From positions 310,001-374,000 of the forward strand of contig NZ_VXKN01000001.1 in the NCBI RefSeq assembly GCF_008693185.1: 64,000 nt of DNA, written 5' to 3'. The stretch's first letter is position 1; each line of letters opens with the position of its first letter. Origin of the DNA: Acinetobacter qingfengensis (GTDB lineage: Bacteria > Pseudomonadota > Gammaproteobacteria > Pseudomonadales > Moraxellaceae). The position numbers and the translations under genes are program-made. The notes below the pieces were generated by a model. That model was not told the origin of the DNA. It ran no database searches and was given only the letters and a program-made list of their open reading frames with translations. Below, in pieces: positions 1-9,655 of this stretch.

Positions 1-993
1 CGAGTGATTATTGTTGGCAGATCACCTGATCAGGCAGAAAGTTTATCTCAGTCCATTGCGCAACGTGCGCTTGAAGGATTTGTAAAATCTGTTGCAAAAG
101 AATTTAAAAAAGGAATTGCTGCTAATTTGATTTATGTCGATCCAGATGCACCAGACAATCTTGAATCCAGTTTGCGCTTCTTCCTTTCACCGCGTTCAGC
201 GTACGTATCCGGGCAGGTTGTGCGTGTATCTAATGCTGATCACATTGCAATAAACTGGAATCAGCCGCTTGCAGGAAAAACTGCTGTTGTTACAGGTGCC
301 AGTAGAGGTATTGGTGAAGCTATTGCACATATTCTGGCCGATGATGGCGCACATGTCATCTGTCTGGATGTCCCACAACAACAGGCTGATCTAGAACGTG
401 TGGCATTGGAAATTTCCGGCTCGGTATTAACGCTGGATATTACTGCAACAGATGCCGGTGAAAAAATTAAAGCTGCTGCTGCTGAATATGGTGGTCTGGA
501 TATTCTGGTACATAATGCAGGTGTGACAAGGGATAAAACCCTTGCCAATATGAAACCTGAACAATGGGATCTGGTTGTGAATATTAATATTGCTGCGAAT
601 GAAGCAGTTAATGATTATTTATTAAATCATGCGGGTTTTAATGCGAATGGACGCATTATTTGTGTATCCTCAATTAGCGGAATTGCTGGTAATTTGGGAC
701 AAAGTAATTATGCAACATCGAAAGCGGCAGTCATTGGTCTGGTGAAATTCACAGCACCGACTTTAAAAAATGGTGTGACCATTAATGCAGTTGCACCGGG
801 ATTTATTGAAACACAAATGACAGCAGCGATCCCATTTGCAATTCGTGAAGCAGGGCGACGTATGAATTCGATGAGTCAGGGTGGATTACCTGTTGATGTG
901 GCACAAACGATTGCTTATTTTGCTTCACCAGCTTCAAGTGGAGTTAATGGCAATGTCTTGCGGGTGTGTGGACAAAGTCTATTAGGTGCGTAA
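1..993 (+). CDS. 3-oxoacyl-ACP reductase, FabG type (5' partial)
   Basis: Short-chain dehydrogenase/reductase that would reduce 3-oxoacyl thioesters to 3-hydroxyacyl thioesters with NAD(P)H in the cytoplasm. The reading frame is open to the left edge, so the true start lies outside the window; a GTG at 4 is the first possible start but is probably internal. About 85 N-terminal residues precede the SDR fold, which matches the long FabG4-type reductases (about 450 residues) with an extra N-terminal domain. The SDR part shows the cofactor loop GASRGIGEA, the NAG motif, the catalytic serine in VSSISG and the YxxxK signature YATSK. A MaoC-type hydratase follows on the same strand, the usual partner in a beta-oxidation or fatty acid module. 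Family assignment is firm; the substrate is inferred. Confidence 0.85.
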   Translation, partial: RVIIVGRSPDQAESLSQSIAQRALEGFVKSVAKEFKKGIAANLIYVDPDAPDNLESSLRFFLSPRSAYVSGQVVRVSNADHIAINWNQPLAGKTAVVTGASRGIGEAIAHILADDGAHVICLDVPQQQADLERVALEISGSVLTLDITATDAGEKIKAAAAEYGGLDILVHNAGVTRDKTLANMKPEQWDLVVNINIAANEAVNDYLLNHAGFNANGRIICVSSISGIAGNLGQSNYATSKAAVIGLVKFTAPTLKNGVTINAVAPGFIETQMTAAIPFAIREAGRRMNSMSQGGLPVDVAQTIAYFASPASSGVNGNVLRVCGQSLLGA

Positions 994-1090
994 GATTGTT
1001 TTTATACAGTCGAGATAACAGCTCGTTTCTATGACAAACGATCTGTTATCATGTGAAAATAATGTCAGGACACAAAATAAGGCAAAATTT

Positions 1091-1960
1091 ATGAAAATGC
1101 GCCACTTTAGCCAATTGCCAAAAGCTTATATGGCTTATCCGAAAGTGCTACAAGGCTTAATTCAGAAACCCCAGACATCTTCACCAAGTTTGCCACAGGT
1201 TGAATATATAGTAGACCACTTACAAATTGATTCGGTACATTTAGCCAAATATAAAAAAATTTGCCATTATTTCAGTGATGGTTATGTTCCGGCAACTTAT
1301 TTGGCAGTTTTGAGTCAAAGTCTACAAATGCACATGATGACGCAGGAAGATTTTCCTTTTCCAATTCTTGGATTAGTTCATCTACGAAATCAGGTTAAGC
1401 AGCATCGTCCTGTTCAAGTTAATGAAACCATTGAGCTAAGCTGTCGGTTTGGAGAAATTGATCAGCATGATAAAGGGATTGTATTTGATTTTATAGCGAC
1501 TGCTAGAGTTTCAGGTGAAATTGTATTTGAAGGCTTAATGACATATCTTTCCCGACAAAAAGTGACTGCACCACCTGTGGATAAGCAAAAATCGACCAAT
1601 GCGCAACAACCTGTATATCAAGTCATTGAGCAATGGCAACTTGCTGAAAATTTGGGGCGCCAATATGCACAAATTTCAGGTGATTTTAACCTTATCCATT
1701 TACATGCATTAACAGCTAAAATTTTTGGCTTCAAACAAGCGATTGCACATGGTTTATGGAGTAAGGCTCGGGCTTTGGCTGCTCTTGCACCATTACCTAA
1801 TGCCTATCAAGCCGATGTATGGTTTAAATTGCCAATCTTTTTACCATCGCAGGTTGAGTTTTTAACAGATGAATCATCAGAATCAACAAGTCATTTTATG
1901 ATTAGAAATGCCAAAACGCATAAACCACATTTAATGGGTACATTGATCACGCTGAATTAA
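1091..1960 (+). CDS. MaoC-like acyl dehydratase/enoyl-CoA hydratase
   Basis: Predicted hot-dog-fold hydratase acting on 2-enoyl or 3-hydroxyacyl thioesters. The C-terminal half carries the family signature: an ISGDFNLIH stretch followed by GFKQAIAHG, equivalent to the Asp/His hydratase motif. The frame is open from an ATG at 1031, but I prefer the ATG at 1091 (protein MKMRHFSQLP...) because an AAGG lies about 8 bases before it and the extra 20 residues look non-conserved. The product is about 289 residues, suggesting a double hot-dog protein with a degenerate N-terminal half. It lies about 100 bases after the FabG-type reductase on the same strand, so the two probably act on the same acyl intermediates. 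Substrate chain length cannot be read from the sequence. Confidence 0.8.
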   Translation: MKMRHFSQLPKAYMAYPKVLQGLIQKPQTSSPSLPQVEYIVDHLQIDSVHLAKYKKICHYFSDGYVPATYLAVLSQSLQMHMMTQEDFPFPILGLVHLRNQVKQHRPVQVNETIELSCRFGEIDQHDKGIVFDFIATARVSGEIVFEGLMTYLSRQKVTAPPVDKQKSTNAQQPVYQVIEQWQLAENLGRQYAQISGDFNLIHLHALTAKIFGFKQAIAHGLWSKARALAALAPLPNAYQADVWFKLPIFLPSQVEFLTDESSESTSHFMIRNAKTHKPHLMGTLITLN

Positions 1961-1990
1961 ATCATTTAGTAATTCAAATAGTAAAAGAAA

Positions 1991-2022
1991 TCTTCCAGAC
2001 CTAAATGTTCAGGTCTGGAAGT
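1991..2022. terminator. bidirectional hairpin terminator
   Basis: An inverted repeat with arms TTCCAGACCT and AGGTCTGGAA lies between the convergent MaoC-like gene and the 138-residue hypothetical gene. The repeat sits where a shared terminator is expected; the T-tracts on either side are short. Confidence 0.6.
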
Positions 2023-2029
2023 CTTTAAT

Positions 2030-2446
2030 TTAAAAATCAATGGGTTGAAAGTCATCTTGGTTGGCATTATAATCATTTCCAAGTTGATCTTTTTTAGCAG
2101 CAAGATCAGTAACGTATTGATCAAAACGTTGTACCCATGGGCCATAACGCAAAGTAATTAATTTATAAGTATCATCTTCTAAAACTGATAAGTGAAAAAT
2201 ACAGGTTCGATGCCCAAGTTGATCCAGAAAAATACGATAAAAATTACTTGATTTGCCAATAATCACCACGTGATCGCCATCTAACCAGATATATTTTCTA
2301 ACATCAGAATATTCACTCCATAAAGAAGCCCCAAAGGATTCAGGGATACCTTTACGCTGGTTAATTTCAGATTCAATTTCAAAAAGTTGGTCAATACGCT
2401 CTTTAAGCAAAATTGTAGTTTGATCAATATTAAAATCTATCGTCAT
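2030..2446 (-). CDS. conserved hypothetical protein, 138 residues
   Basis: I do not recognise a named family. The protein is acidic and soluble, with no signal peptide or membrane segment. An N-terminal helix-prone region (residues 1-45) is followed by a beta-rich part with IWLDGDHVVIIGKSS and a Trp/Tyr-containing segment (YGPWVQRFDQYV), and an Asp/Gln-rich C-terminus. The frame extends to 2557, but the ATG at 2446 is chosen because AAGGA lies just upstream and the extra 37 residues are not needed. It converges on the MaoC-like gene and is followed by AT-rich DNA. A small cytoplasmic housekeeping protein seems likely, function unknown. Confidence 0.6.
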   Translation of the reverse strand: MTIDFNIDQTTILLKERIDQLFEIESEINQRKGIPESFGASLWSEYSDVRKYIWLDGDHVVIIGKSSNFYRIFLDQLGHRTCIFHLSVLEDDTYKLITLRYGPWVQRFDQYVTDLAAKKDQLGNDYNANQDDFQPIDF

Positions 2447-2716
2447 GTGCTTGGTTTCCTTATGCAATGCTATAACAGTTAAAATCCAGTTTATTTCGTT
2501 ATTTAAACAGTAAATATCTGTAATGTCTACTCTTAAAATCAATGAAAAATAAAGCATTTATGGTGATAAAAGTTTTGTTTTTATCTTTTTAAAAATACAA
2601 ATTCTACAAAGAATAATTGCAGTAAAAAAAATGAATAAATCGGGCATTTTAGCAATTGAGTCAATGCATTATTTTTTCAATAATGAAAGTTTGCTTAAAA
2701 GTGTAAGGATCATGTT

Positions 2717-3985
2717 ATGTCAGGTTTAAAAATCATAAAAAAGATTACACAGGGAAAAAAAGATAATTACCGTGGCATGTGTGATGAGCGATTTCAGGCC
2801 GTAGCGCATGTGCTTAGTCAAATTCAGCCAGATACTACTTTAGGTGGTGCAGCGATTAGTATCTATTTTCGTGGTGAGCAGGTTGCCGAACTCTATACTG
2901 GAGATGCTAAGCCGGATGAACCATGGGATGCTCAGCACATGGCACTGAGTTATTCAACAGGCTCAGCAGTTTTAGCAACTTTGGCACATATTTTAGTGAG
3001 TCAGGGCTTTTTGGATTATGATATGCCGATTGCCAAATATTGGCCGGAATTTGCCCAGTTTGGCAAAGACCAAATCACTTTACGTCATGTTCTTAGTCAC
3101 CAAAGTGGTTTATACGATATTCGCCAGACAATTTCCGATGCACAGAAAATGCTGGACTGGCAAGGAATGTTAAACGCTTATGAGAATGCGGCACCACGTT
3201 TTGAACCGGGATCGGCAACAGCTTATCAAGCTTTAAGTTTTGGCTGGCTGGTAGGTGGAACACTGGAAAAAGTGATGCAGGAATCATTACCAGATTTATT
3301 ACAAAAATATCTTGTAGAGCCTTTGGCCTTGGATGGTGCATATTTTAGTGTTCCTACCGAACAATTGTCTCGGGTTGCCAGACCATTTAAAAAAGAAGAG
3401 GATGAGCGTACACCGAAACCACGTAAGCCATTAAATGCAGATGGTCGTCGTCCTTTAAGTATCACCGAAAAAGTGATTAGTCTAAGCGGTATCAATCCTT
3501 ATGATATTGATGATGCTTTGATTCCTCGTAGTATGGGAAAATTTGATTTTTATAGTGATGAAGCCTTGCAGGCAGTTATTCCTTCAGCAAATGGCGTGTT
3601 TACTGCCAATAGTCTTGCCAAAATCTATGCCATGTTGGCAAATAAAGGCCAATGGAATGGTCGTGAAATGATTAAACCTGAGATTTTTGAGGATTTGTCC
3701 AGTATACAAACGCATGCACGTGACAAGGTTATGCCAATTCCAATGCACTGGCGTTTGGGCTATCATCGTGTATTGACTTTAGGAAAACGTGTCCCCACAG
3801 CATTTGGGCATATTGGATATAATGGTTCTGGTGGATGGTGTGATCCAACTCGTGAGTTAAGTTTTGCTTATATTCATAATTTTAAATCAGGCAATATCAC
3901 TGGTGATTATCGCTTATGGTGGCTAACACAGACGGTATTGCAATGCGCTGATGTGGCGATTGATGGGCGGAATAGCTGGTTCTAG
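2717..3985 (+). CDS. beta-lactamase-fold serine hydrolase family protein (probable class C/EstB-like)
   Basis: Member of the serine beta-lactamase/D-alanyl-D-alanine carboxypeptidase-like superfamily, which includes family VIII esterases. The fold is indicated by the segment around the nucleophile (ALSYSTGSAVLATLA, residues 76-90), the Tyr motif YQALSFGWLVGG starting at Tyr170, and the C-terminal glycine-rich strand FGHIGYNGSGGW that corresponds to the KTG/HxG region. In the usual SxxK tetrad the Lys is essential; here the aligned tetrad reads S80-T-G-S83, so the Lys is missing. It has no obvious signal peptide, so a cytoplasmic location is likely. An ATG at 2717 follows AAGGA at a suitable distance. 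It may be a catalytically altered esterase or a non-enzymatic homologue. Confidence 0.75.
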   Translation: MSGLKIIKKITQGKKDNYRGMCDERFQAVAHVLSQIQPDTTLGGAAISIYFRGEQVAELYTGDAKPDEPWDAQHMALSYSTGSAVLATLAHILVSQGFLDYDMPIAKYWPEFAQFGKDQITLRHVLSHQSGLYDIRQTISDAQKMLDWQGMLNAYENAAPRFEPGSATAYQALSFGWLVGGTLEKVMQESLPDLLQKYLVEPLALDGAYFSVPTEQLSRVARPFKKEEDERTPKPRKPLNADGRRPLSITEKVISLSGINPYDIDDALIPRSMGKFDFYSDEALQAVIPSANGVFTANSLAKIYAMLANKGQWNGREMIKPEIFEDLSSIQTHARDKVMPIPMHWRLGYHRVLTLGKRVPTAFGHIGYNGSGGWCDPTRELSFAYIHNFKSGNITGDYRLWWLTQTVLQCADVAIDGRNSWF

Positions 3986-4055
3986 CGTTACATTTATAGA
4001 TTGAGAAAAATGATGCACTCTGATATTACATAGGCATCATTTTTTTGGTGAATAA

Positions 4056-5537
4056 TTGGTTTTGAAGCTCAACCATGTGTCGTATATATTGATAATGACA
4101 TGCCTGATGTCTGGTACGCAGCTTATTAGGGCTGAACAGCCTTTGAATATAGATTGGTCAAATATTCCGGCACAAAAAAATCCTTATCTGGATGTCCCTG
4201 TTTTGGGTTCATCGCAAGGACTCATCAGTCAGCAACAAGAAAAAGAAATTGGTGAAAAAGTTTTAAGAGAAGTTCGTTTACAGTTAGCCACGATACAAGA
4301 TCCTTGGCTGGAAACCGAAATTCAGCAAATTTTTTCTGGTATATACGCACAAACGGGATTGGGGCAACCCATTGCCGTTGTATTGATTAAAGATTTACAA
4401 ATAAATGCTTTTGCTGTTCCTGGAGGATTATTTGCAATCAATGCCGGTACAATTGTTTCTGCAAAAAATATTGACCAACTGGCTGGTGTTATGGCGCATG
4501 AGATTGCGCATGTGTCACAACGTCATTACAGTAGAAGTATGGAGTCAATAAAGGGGCAAGGTATTCTGGCATTGGTGGGCTTACTTGCGGGGCTTGCAGT
4601 GGCGACTCAATCTGCTGATGCGGGCGCAGCCGTAATGATGGGATCTCAGGCTGCAATGATTGGTAAGCGATTATCTTATAGCCGTGATCAGGAACGTGAA
4701 GCAGACCGTATTGGTATGCAATATATGGTATTGGCTGGTTATGATCCGAATAGTATGGCGGATTTTTTTGAGGTTATGCAACGTTCTTCGACACAGTTAA
4801 GTTATTTACCGGAATTCTGGTTAACCCATCCACTGACCACTTCTAGAATGAGTGAAGCCAGATTACGTGCTCGGCAATTTAATTTTAATTCCAAGCCAGA
4901 TTATGCTCGTCAACAACGTTTTGAGTTAATTAAATGGCGTACCCTGATTTCTTCATCTAATCCAAATTTGACGCAATTAAATATCGCAGCCCAAAACAAT
5001 TCAGCAGCAGCTTTGGCATTGGCAAGTTACCATATTCAGCAAGCGCAGTATCAACAGGCAAAAAAAATACTGGATAAAATACAACCGAGTGAGGTACAAA
5101 AAAATTTATATCATCTTATTTGGTCGGACTGGTATAAAAGTCAAAATCAATTTGATCAGGCACTTGTAGAAATCTTTTCGGATTATCAAATTGCACCTGA
5201 AAATAAGGCATTAGCGATGCAGGTTGCAGAAATTTACATTTTAAAGAATCAACCTGAGCAGGCCAATCAGATTTTAAATCCTTTATCGACTCGATTTCCA
5301 AGAGATGTAATGGTTTGGCAGTTATTGCAACGTGCAGCCAATTTGCAAACTGGCATCATTCGTGAAATTAATGTTTTACGATATCGGGCAGAAGTGCAAT
5401 TTTGGAATGGGCAGGAAGTGAATGCAATTAAAAGTTTGTTGCAAGCACAGCGTTTAGCAAAAGATCAACCTGCATTAAAAGCCAGAATAGATCAGCGCGT
5501 TGCACAAATGCAAGATGCACATGATTTAGACAGTTAA
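4056..5537 (+). CDS. M48 family metalloprotease, BepA-like, with TPR region
   Basis: Predicted periplasmic zinc metallopeptidase with a role in outer membrane protein quality control. The start is a TTG at 4056; a signal peptide occupies about residues 1-26, ending at LIRA before EQPLN. The M48 domain has HEIAH at residues 148-152 (His148, Glu149, His152) and the third ligand Glu215 in REREADRIG-type context (EREADRIG). A hydrophobic stretch at about 169-185 lies between them, as in BepA. Residues about 290-490 are helical repeats with TPR character, which in BepA contact the Bam and Lpt machinery. The length (493) matches the family. It is a single gene with a hairpin plus T-run downstream near 5652. 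Confidence 0.85.
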   Translation: MVLKLNHVSYILIMTCLMSGTQLIRAEQPLNIDWSNIPAQKNPYLDVPVLGSSQGLISQQQEKEIGEKVLREVRLQLATIQDPWLETEIQQIFSGIYAQTGLGQPIAVVLIKDLQINAFAVPGGLFAINAGTIVSAKNIDQLAGVMAHEIAHVSQRHYSRSMESIKGQGILALVGLLAGLAVATQSADAGAAVMMGSQAAMIGKRLSYSRDQEREADRIGMQYMVLAGYDPNSMADFFEVMQRSSTQLSYLPEFWLTHPLTTSRMSEARLRARQFNFNSKPDYARQQRFELIKWRTLISSSNPNLTQLNIAAQNNSAAALALASYHIQQAQYQQAKKILDKIQPSEVQKNLYHLIWSDWYKSQNQFDQALVEIFSDYQIAPENKALAMQVAEIYILKNQPEQANQILNPLSTRFPRDVMVWQLLQRAANLQTGIIREINVLRYRAEVQFWNGQEVNAIKSLLQAQRLAKDQPALKARIDQRVAQMQDAHDLDS

Positions 5538-5651
5538 TTGTATTTAAGTTTATGAAAATTATCAAAAAATAATGTTAATTGGCCGAAAAATCCTAATCTG
5601 CCAAGATCAGGTGTGCATCTATACGTAGAACATGCTAAGATAGGCTGCAAT

Positions 5652-5673
5652 TCGGGTATTGCCCGATTTTTTT
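5652..5673 (+). terminator. probable intrinsic terminator between the M48 protease and hisZ
   Basis: A short stem TCGGG/CCCGA is followed by a run of seven T residues (5667-5673). It could end the protease transcript or act in a hisZ leader, since it is only about 45 bases from the hisZ start. Confidence 0.55.
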
Positions 5674-5716
5674 ATGCGGATTGTTTGTCTAAACTGATTT
5701 TTTTAGGTTTTACCAC

Positions 5717-6883
5717 ATGCCCATTTCAGAGACATGGTTGTTGCCTGATGGCGTAGCAGATGTTCTTCCAGAACAGGCTCAGATCATTGAGCGTTTACGC
5801 CGTCAAGCCTTAGATTTCCTTGCACAGCGTGGTTATCAGTTAGTCTACACACCATTTATTGAATATTTAGAATCTCTTTCTTCACTCAGCGCACTTAATC
5901 ACGATCTGGATTTGGTCACATTTAAAATTATTGATCAGATTTCCGGCCGTTTATTGGGTGTTCGTGCTGATATGACACCACAAGTTGCACGTATTGATGC
6001 ACATGTGCGTCCAATTGCAGGCGTTGCACGTTATTGCTACGCAGGCACTATTTTGCATACCAAACCACAAGGGCTGACGGCTTCCCGGGCACCATTACAA
6101 TTGGGTGCCGAGCTTTATGGTCATGACAGTCTGGATGCCGATCTGGAAATGATCGATACCATGTTGGGTGTGCTTGCAGTTGCAGGATATCAGCAAGGTT
6201 TGCACCTTGATCTTGGGCATGTCGGCTTGTTTAGAAGTCTAGTAAAACTGGCCGGATTGAGTAAGGATCAGGAGCTGGCTCTATCAGATTTGTATCAGCG
6301 CAAAGCTTTGCCGGAATTGAAAGATTATACTGCACAACTTGCTTTTGGCGCAGACTTTTATGAGCTTGGACGTTTGTCTGGTGATTTACAGTCACTTATT
6401 ACAGCACTGTCACCACAGACTTTACAGGATGCAGATTTTAATTACGCATTAGATAGTCTGCAAACAGCAATTGCACAAATACAAATACGTTGGCCACAAG
6501 TTCAGGTCGGTATTGATGTGGTAGAGCTGCGCAGTTATCACTATCATACCGGTCTGATGTTTGCCGTATATGCACCAAATCATGCGATGCCATTGGCTCA
6601 AGGTGGTCGTTATGATGGTATCGGTGAGCATTTTGGTCGAGCACGTCCAGCGACTGGTTTTAGTTGCGATTTATATAAACTGGTTGCTGATCAGTATAAA
6701 GATGTGGAATTGATTGTGGCTCCAGCAGGGCGTGAGCAGCAATTACAAACTGAGATTTCGACCTTGCGTGAACAAGGACATCATGTGATTCAGTTGTTGG
6801 GCGAAGATCAACTGACGTCTGTACCTCAGGCGACACATCAATTGCGATACACAGAACAAGGCTGGAAAGTCGAAAAGATTTAA
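5717..6883 (+). CDS. hisZ: ATP phosphoribosyltransferase regulatory subunit
   Basis: HisZ is a catalytically inactive paralogue of histidyl-tRNA synthetase that pairs with short-form HisG to carry out and feedback-regulate the first step of histidine synthesis. The class II synthetase-like catalytic fold is seen in TPFIEYLESL, the motif 2-like VRADMTPQVARID, and a GGRYDG motif near residue 300. The length (388) fits HisZ; the C-terminal anticodon-binding domain of true HisRS is absent, which separates the two. HisG is not in this window. The neighbour purA follows after 66 bases on the same strand, a hisZ-purA order that I recall as common in Acinetobacter and pseudomonads. Confidence 0.93.
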   Translation: MPISETWLLPDGVADVLPEQAQIIERLRRQALDFLAQRGYQLVYTPFIEYLESLSSLSALNHDLDLVTFKIIDQISGRLLGVRADMTPQVARIDAHVRPIAGVARYCYAGTILHTKPQGLTASRAPLQLGAELYGHDSLDADLEMIDTMLGVLAVAGYQQGLHLDLGHVGLFRSLVKLAGLSKDQELALSDLYQRKALPELKDYTAQLAFGADFYELGRLSGDLQSLITALSPQTLQDADFNYALDSLQTAIAQIQIRWPQVQVGIDVVELRSYHYHTGLMFAVYAPNHAMPLAQGGRYDGIGEHFGRARPATGFSCDLYKLVADQYKDVELIVAPAGREQQLQTEISTLREQGHHVIQLLGEDQLTSVPQATHQLRYTEQGWKVEKI

Positions 6884-6913
6884 AAGCGGCGTGCTGATAT
6901 AAGTCAGCATTGA

Positions 6914-8269
<1,356 letters not shown>

Positions 8270-8290
8270 TTATTAAACAATCGTTTTAAG

Positions 8291-8324
8291 AAACCGAATA
8301 TTAGTCACAATATTCGGTTTTTTT
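8291..8324 (+). terminator. intrinsic terminator after purA
   Basis: The perfect stem ACCGAATATT / AATATTCGGT is followed by a run of T residues. It sits about 20 bases after the purA stop codon. Confidence 0.85.
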
Positions 8325-8771
8325 CTACGTGGATTTAAAGTAGAAAAATTAAAAGATCATATTATTTCATTTTTATATGATTATTTTGGTGCATTCAATA
8401 ATATGCGTTTATTTTGTCTATAACAAAATAAACTTATATATCATTATTTTTAAATGAGCGCTTATCAAAACATTAGCATAATTTATTCTATGTAATATTC
8501 AGGCAACATGATGAAGCAATGGTATGGTAAAGTATTTGTATCTAGAATAATGCACCAAAAAACAACATTTTTAATTAATATCTTGTTTTTAGTTCTTGAC
8601 TAAGAAAATTTTATTCTTTCAATATTATTCTATAAAATATATAAAAAACAATGACTAAATTTTTCATCATCATTCTTGTTGTCGATTAAAAAGCTTAAAT
8701 GGCATAACTATTGCTTTATTAATCAGCAACTGGTCTGACCTGTCTGATATTTAATAAATGCTGGAGTAAAC
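8325..8771. other. AT-rich intergenic region upstream of uraD
   Basis: About 450 bases without a credible gene. It holds a perfect 10-bp inverted repeat at 8407-8433 (arms GTTTATTTTG and CAAAATAAAC, loop of 7) and, close to uraD, a candidate regulator site GGTCTGACC at 8732-8740. The remainder is AT-rich sequence in which I see nothing further. Confidence 0.6.
8731..8741. promoter_or_regulatory. candidate operator upstream of uraD
   Basis: TGGTCTGACCT is nearly palindromic (GGTC-T-GACC) and resembles the TGGTnnnACCA type of site bound by FadR-like GntR regulators. It lies about 30 bases before the uraD start, a position fit for repression of the urate operon. The regulator is not identified. 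Confidence 0.35.
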
Positions 8772-9275
8772 ATGCATTTGCAAGCGTTTAATCAAATTCC
8801 TGAACAAGAAGCAAAGAGCATACTCAAAAATTGTGTACATATTGCTTCATGGGTTAATTTTTTGGTGGCACAACGTCCTTTTCAATCGATTGATGCCTTA
8901 TACCAATCTGCTCAGTATCACACTAAGCAATGGCAATGGTCGGAGGTTTATACAGCATTGGCGCAACATCCACGCATTGGGCAAAAAAAAGCAGCACAAG
9001 AACTATCGCAAAAAGAGCAAAACTTTTCTGCACAGGAACAAGGCAAGCTGGAACTAAGCAATACCACAGCACAGTTATTGCTGGATGGTAATCAGACCTA
9101 TGAAGATCAATTTGGATTTATTTTTTTAATTCGTGCAGCAGGACGTAGTACAGAAGAAATTTTATCTGAATTACATCGCCGTTTAAAAAATTCAGATGAA
9201 GCTGAACATCTTGAAGTGATACAGCAATTGGCTGAAATCGCAGTATTACGCTTAAAACAGGAGATTATCGCATGA
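8772..9275 (+). CDS. uraD: 2-oxo-4-hydroxy-4-carboxy-5-ureidoimidazoline (OHCU) decarboxylase
   Basis: UraD decarboxylates OHCU to S-allantoin, the last step of the urate-to-allantoin route. The all-helical 167-residue protein has the catalytic-site motif HPRIG (residues about 72-76), the conserved FIFLIRAAGRS segment and the C-terminal LRLKQEI helix typical of the family. ATG at 8772 is preceded by CTGGAGTAAAC, a good ribosome binding site. The stop overlaps the start of uraH by four bases (ATGA), so the two are translationally coupled. A urate oxidase gene is not seen in this window, so the step making 5-hydroxyisourate must be encoded elsewhere. Confidence 0.93.
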   Translation: MHLQAFNQIPEQEAKSILKNCVHIASWVNFLVAQRPFQSIDALYQSAQYHTKQWQWSEVYTALAQHPRIGQKKAAQELSQKEQNFSAQEQGKLELSNTTAQLLLDGNQTYEDQFGFIFLIRAAGRSTEEILSELHRRLKNSDEAEHLEVIQQLAEIAVLRLKQEIIA

Positions 9276-9607
9276 GTGGCATTACAACGCATATTCTGGA
9301 TGCCGCATTGGGTCGCCCTGCAATAAATGTTGCAGTGAAATTATTGCAGTTTCAACAGAATCAATATGTTTTAGTCGATCAAAAACTTACAGATGTTGAT
9401 GGTCGTATCAAGGATTTTAAAATTCCTTCACTAACAGTAGGAGATTATCAGTTGGTCTTTGAGATTGCTTCTTATTTTTCTGTGACGCAGCGGGATTGTT
9501 TTTATCCCAAAGTGACCATTGATTTTACGGTAAAAGATATAGCTCAGCATTATCACGTACCACTTTTAATCAGTCCATTTTCCTATTCCACTTATCGTGG
9601 TAGCTAA
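9272..9607 (+). CDS. uraH: 5-hydroxyisourate hydrolase (transthyretin-like)
   Basis: UraH hydrolyses 5-hydroxyisourate to OHCU, the substrate of UraD. The 111-residue protein has the family's N-terminal THILDAALGRPA with catalytic His7, a central Arg in the DVDGRIKDF segment, the histidine of HYHVPLLISP and the C-terminal YRGS tetrapeptide that marks HIU hydrolases and separates them from vertebrate transthyretin. It overlaps uraD by 4 bases and is followed after 48 bases by a purine permease on the same strand. There is no signal peptide, so it is cytoplasmic. Confidence 0.95.
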   Translation: MSGITTHILDAALGRPAINVAVKLLQFQQNQYVLVDQKLTDVDGRIKDFKIPSLTVGDYQLVFEIASYFSVTQRDCFYPKVTIDFTVKDIAQHYHVPLLISPFSYSTYRGS

Positions 9608-9655
9608 GATGCCAAAATATTAAAAACAGCTTTTTGGCTGTTAGGGGATAAAGTA

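Noticed and set aside
6892-6909. 6-bp hairpin TGCTGA/TCAGCA between hisZ and purA
   Set aside because: Too short to argue for a terminator or operator, and there is no T-run directly after it.
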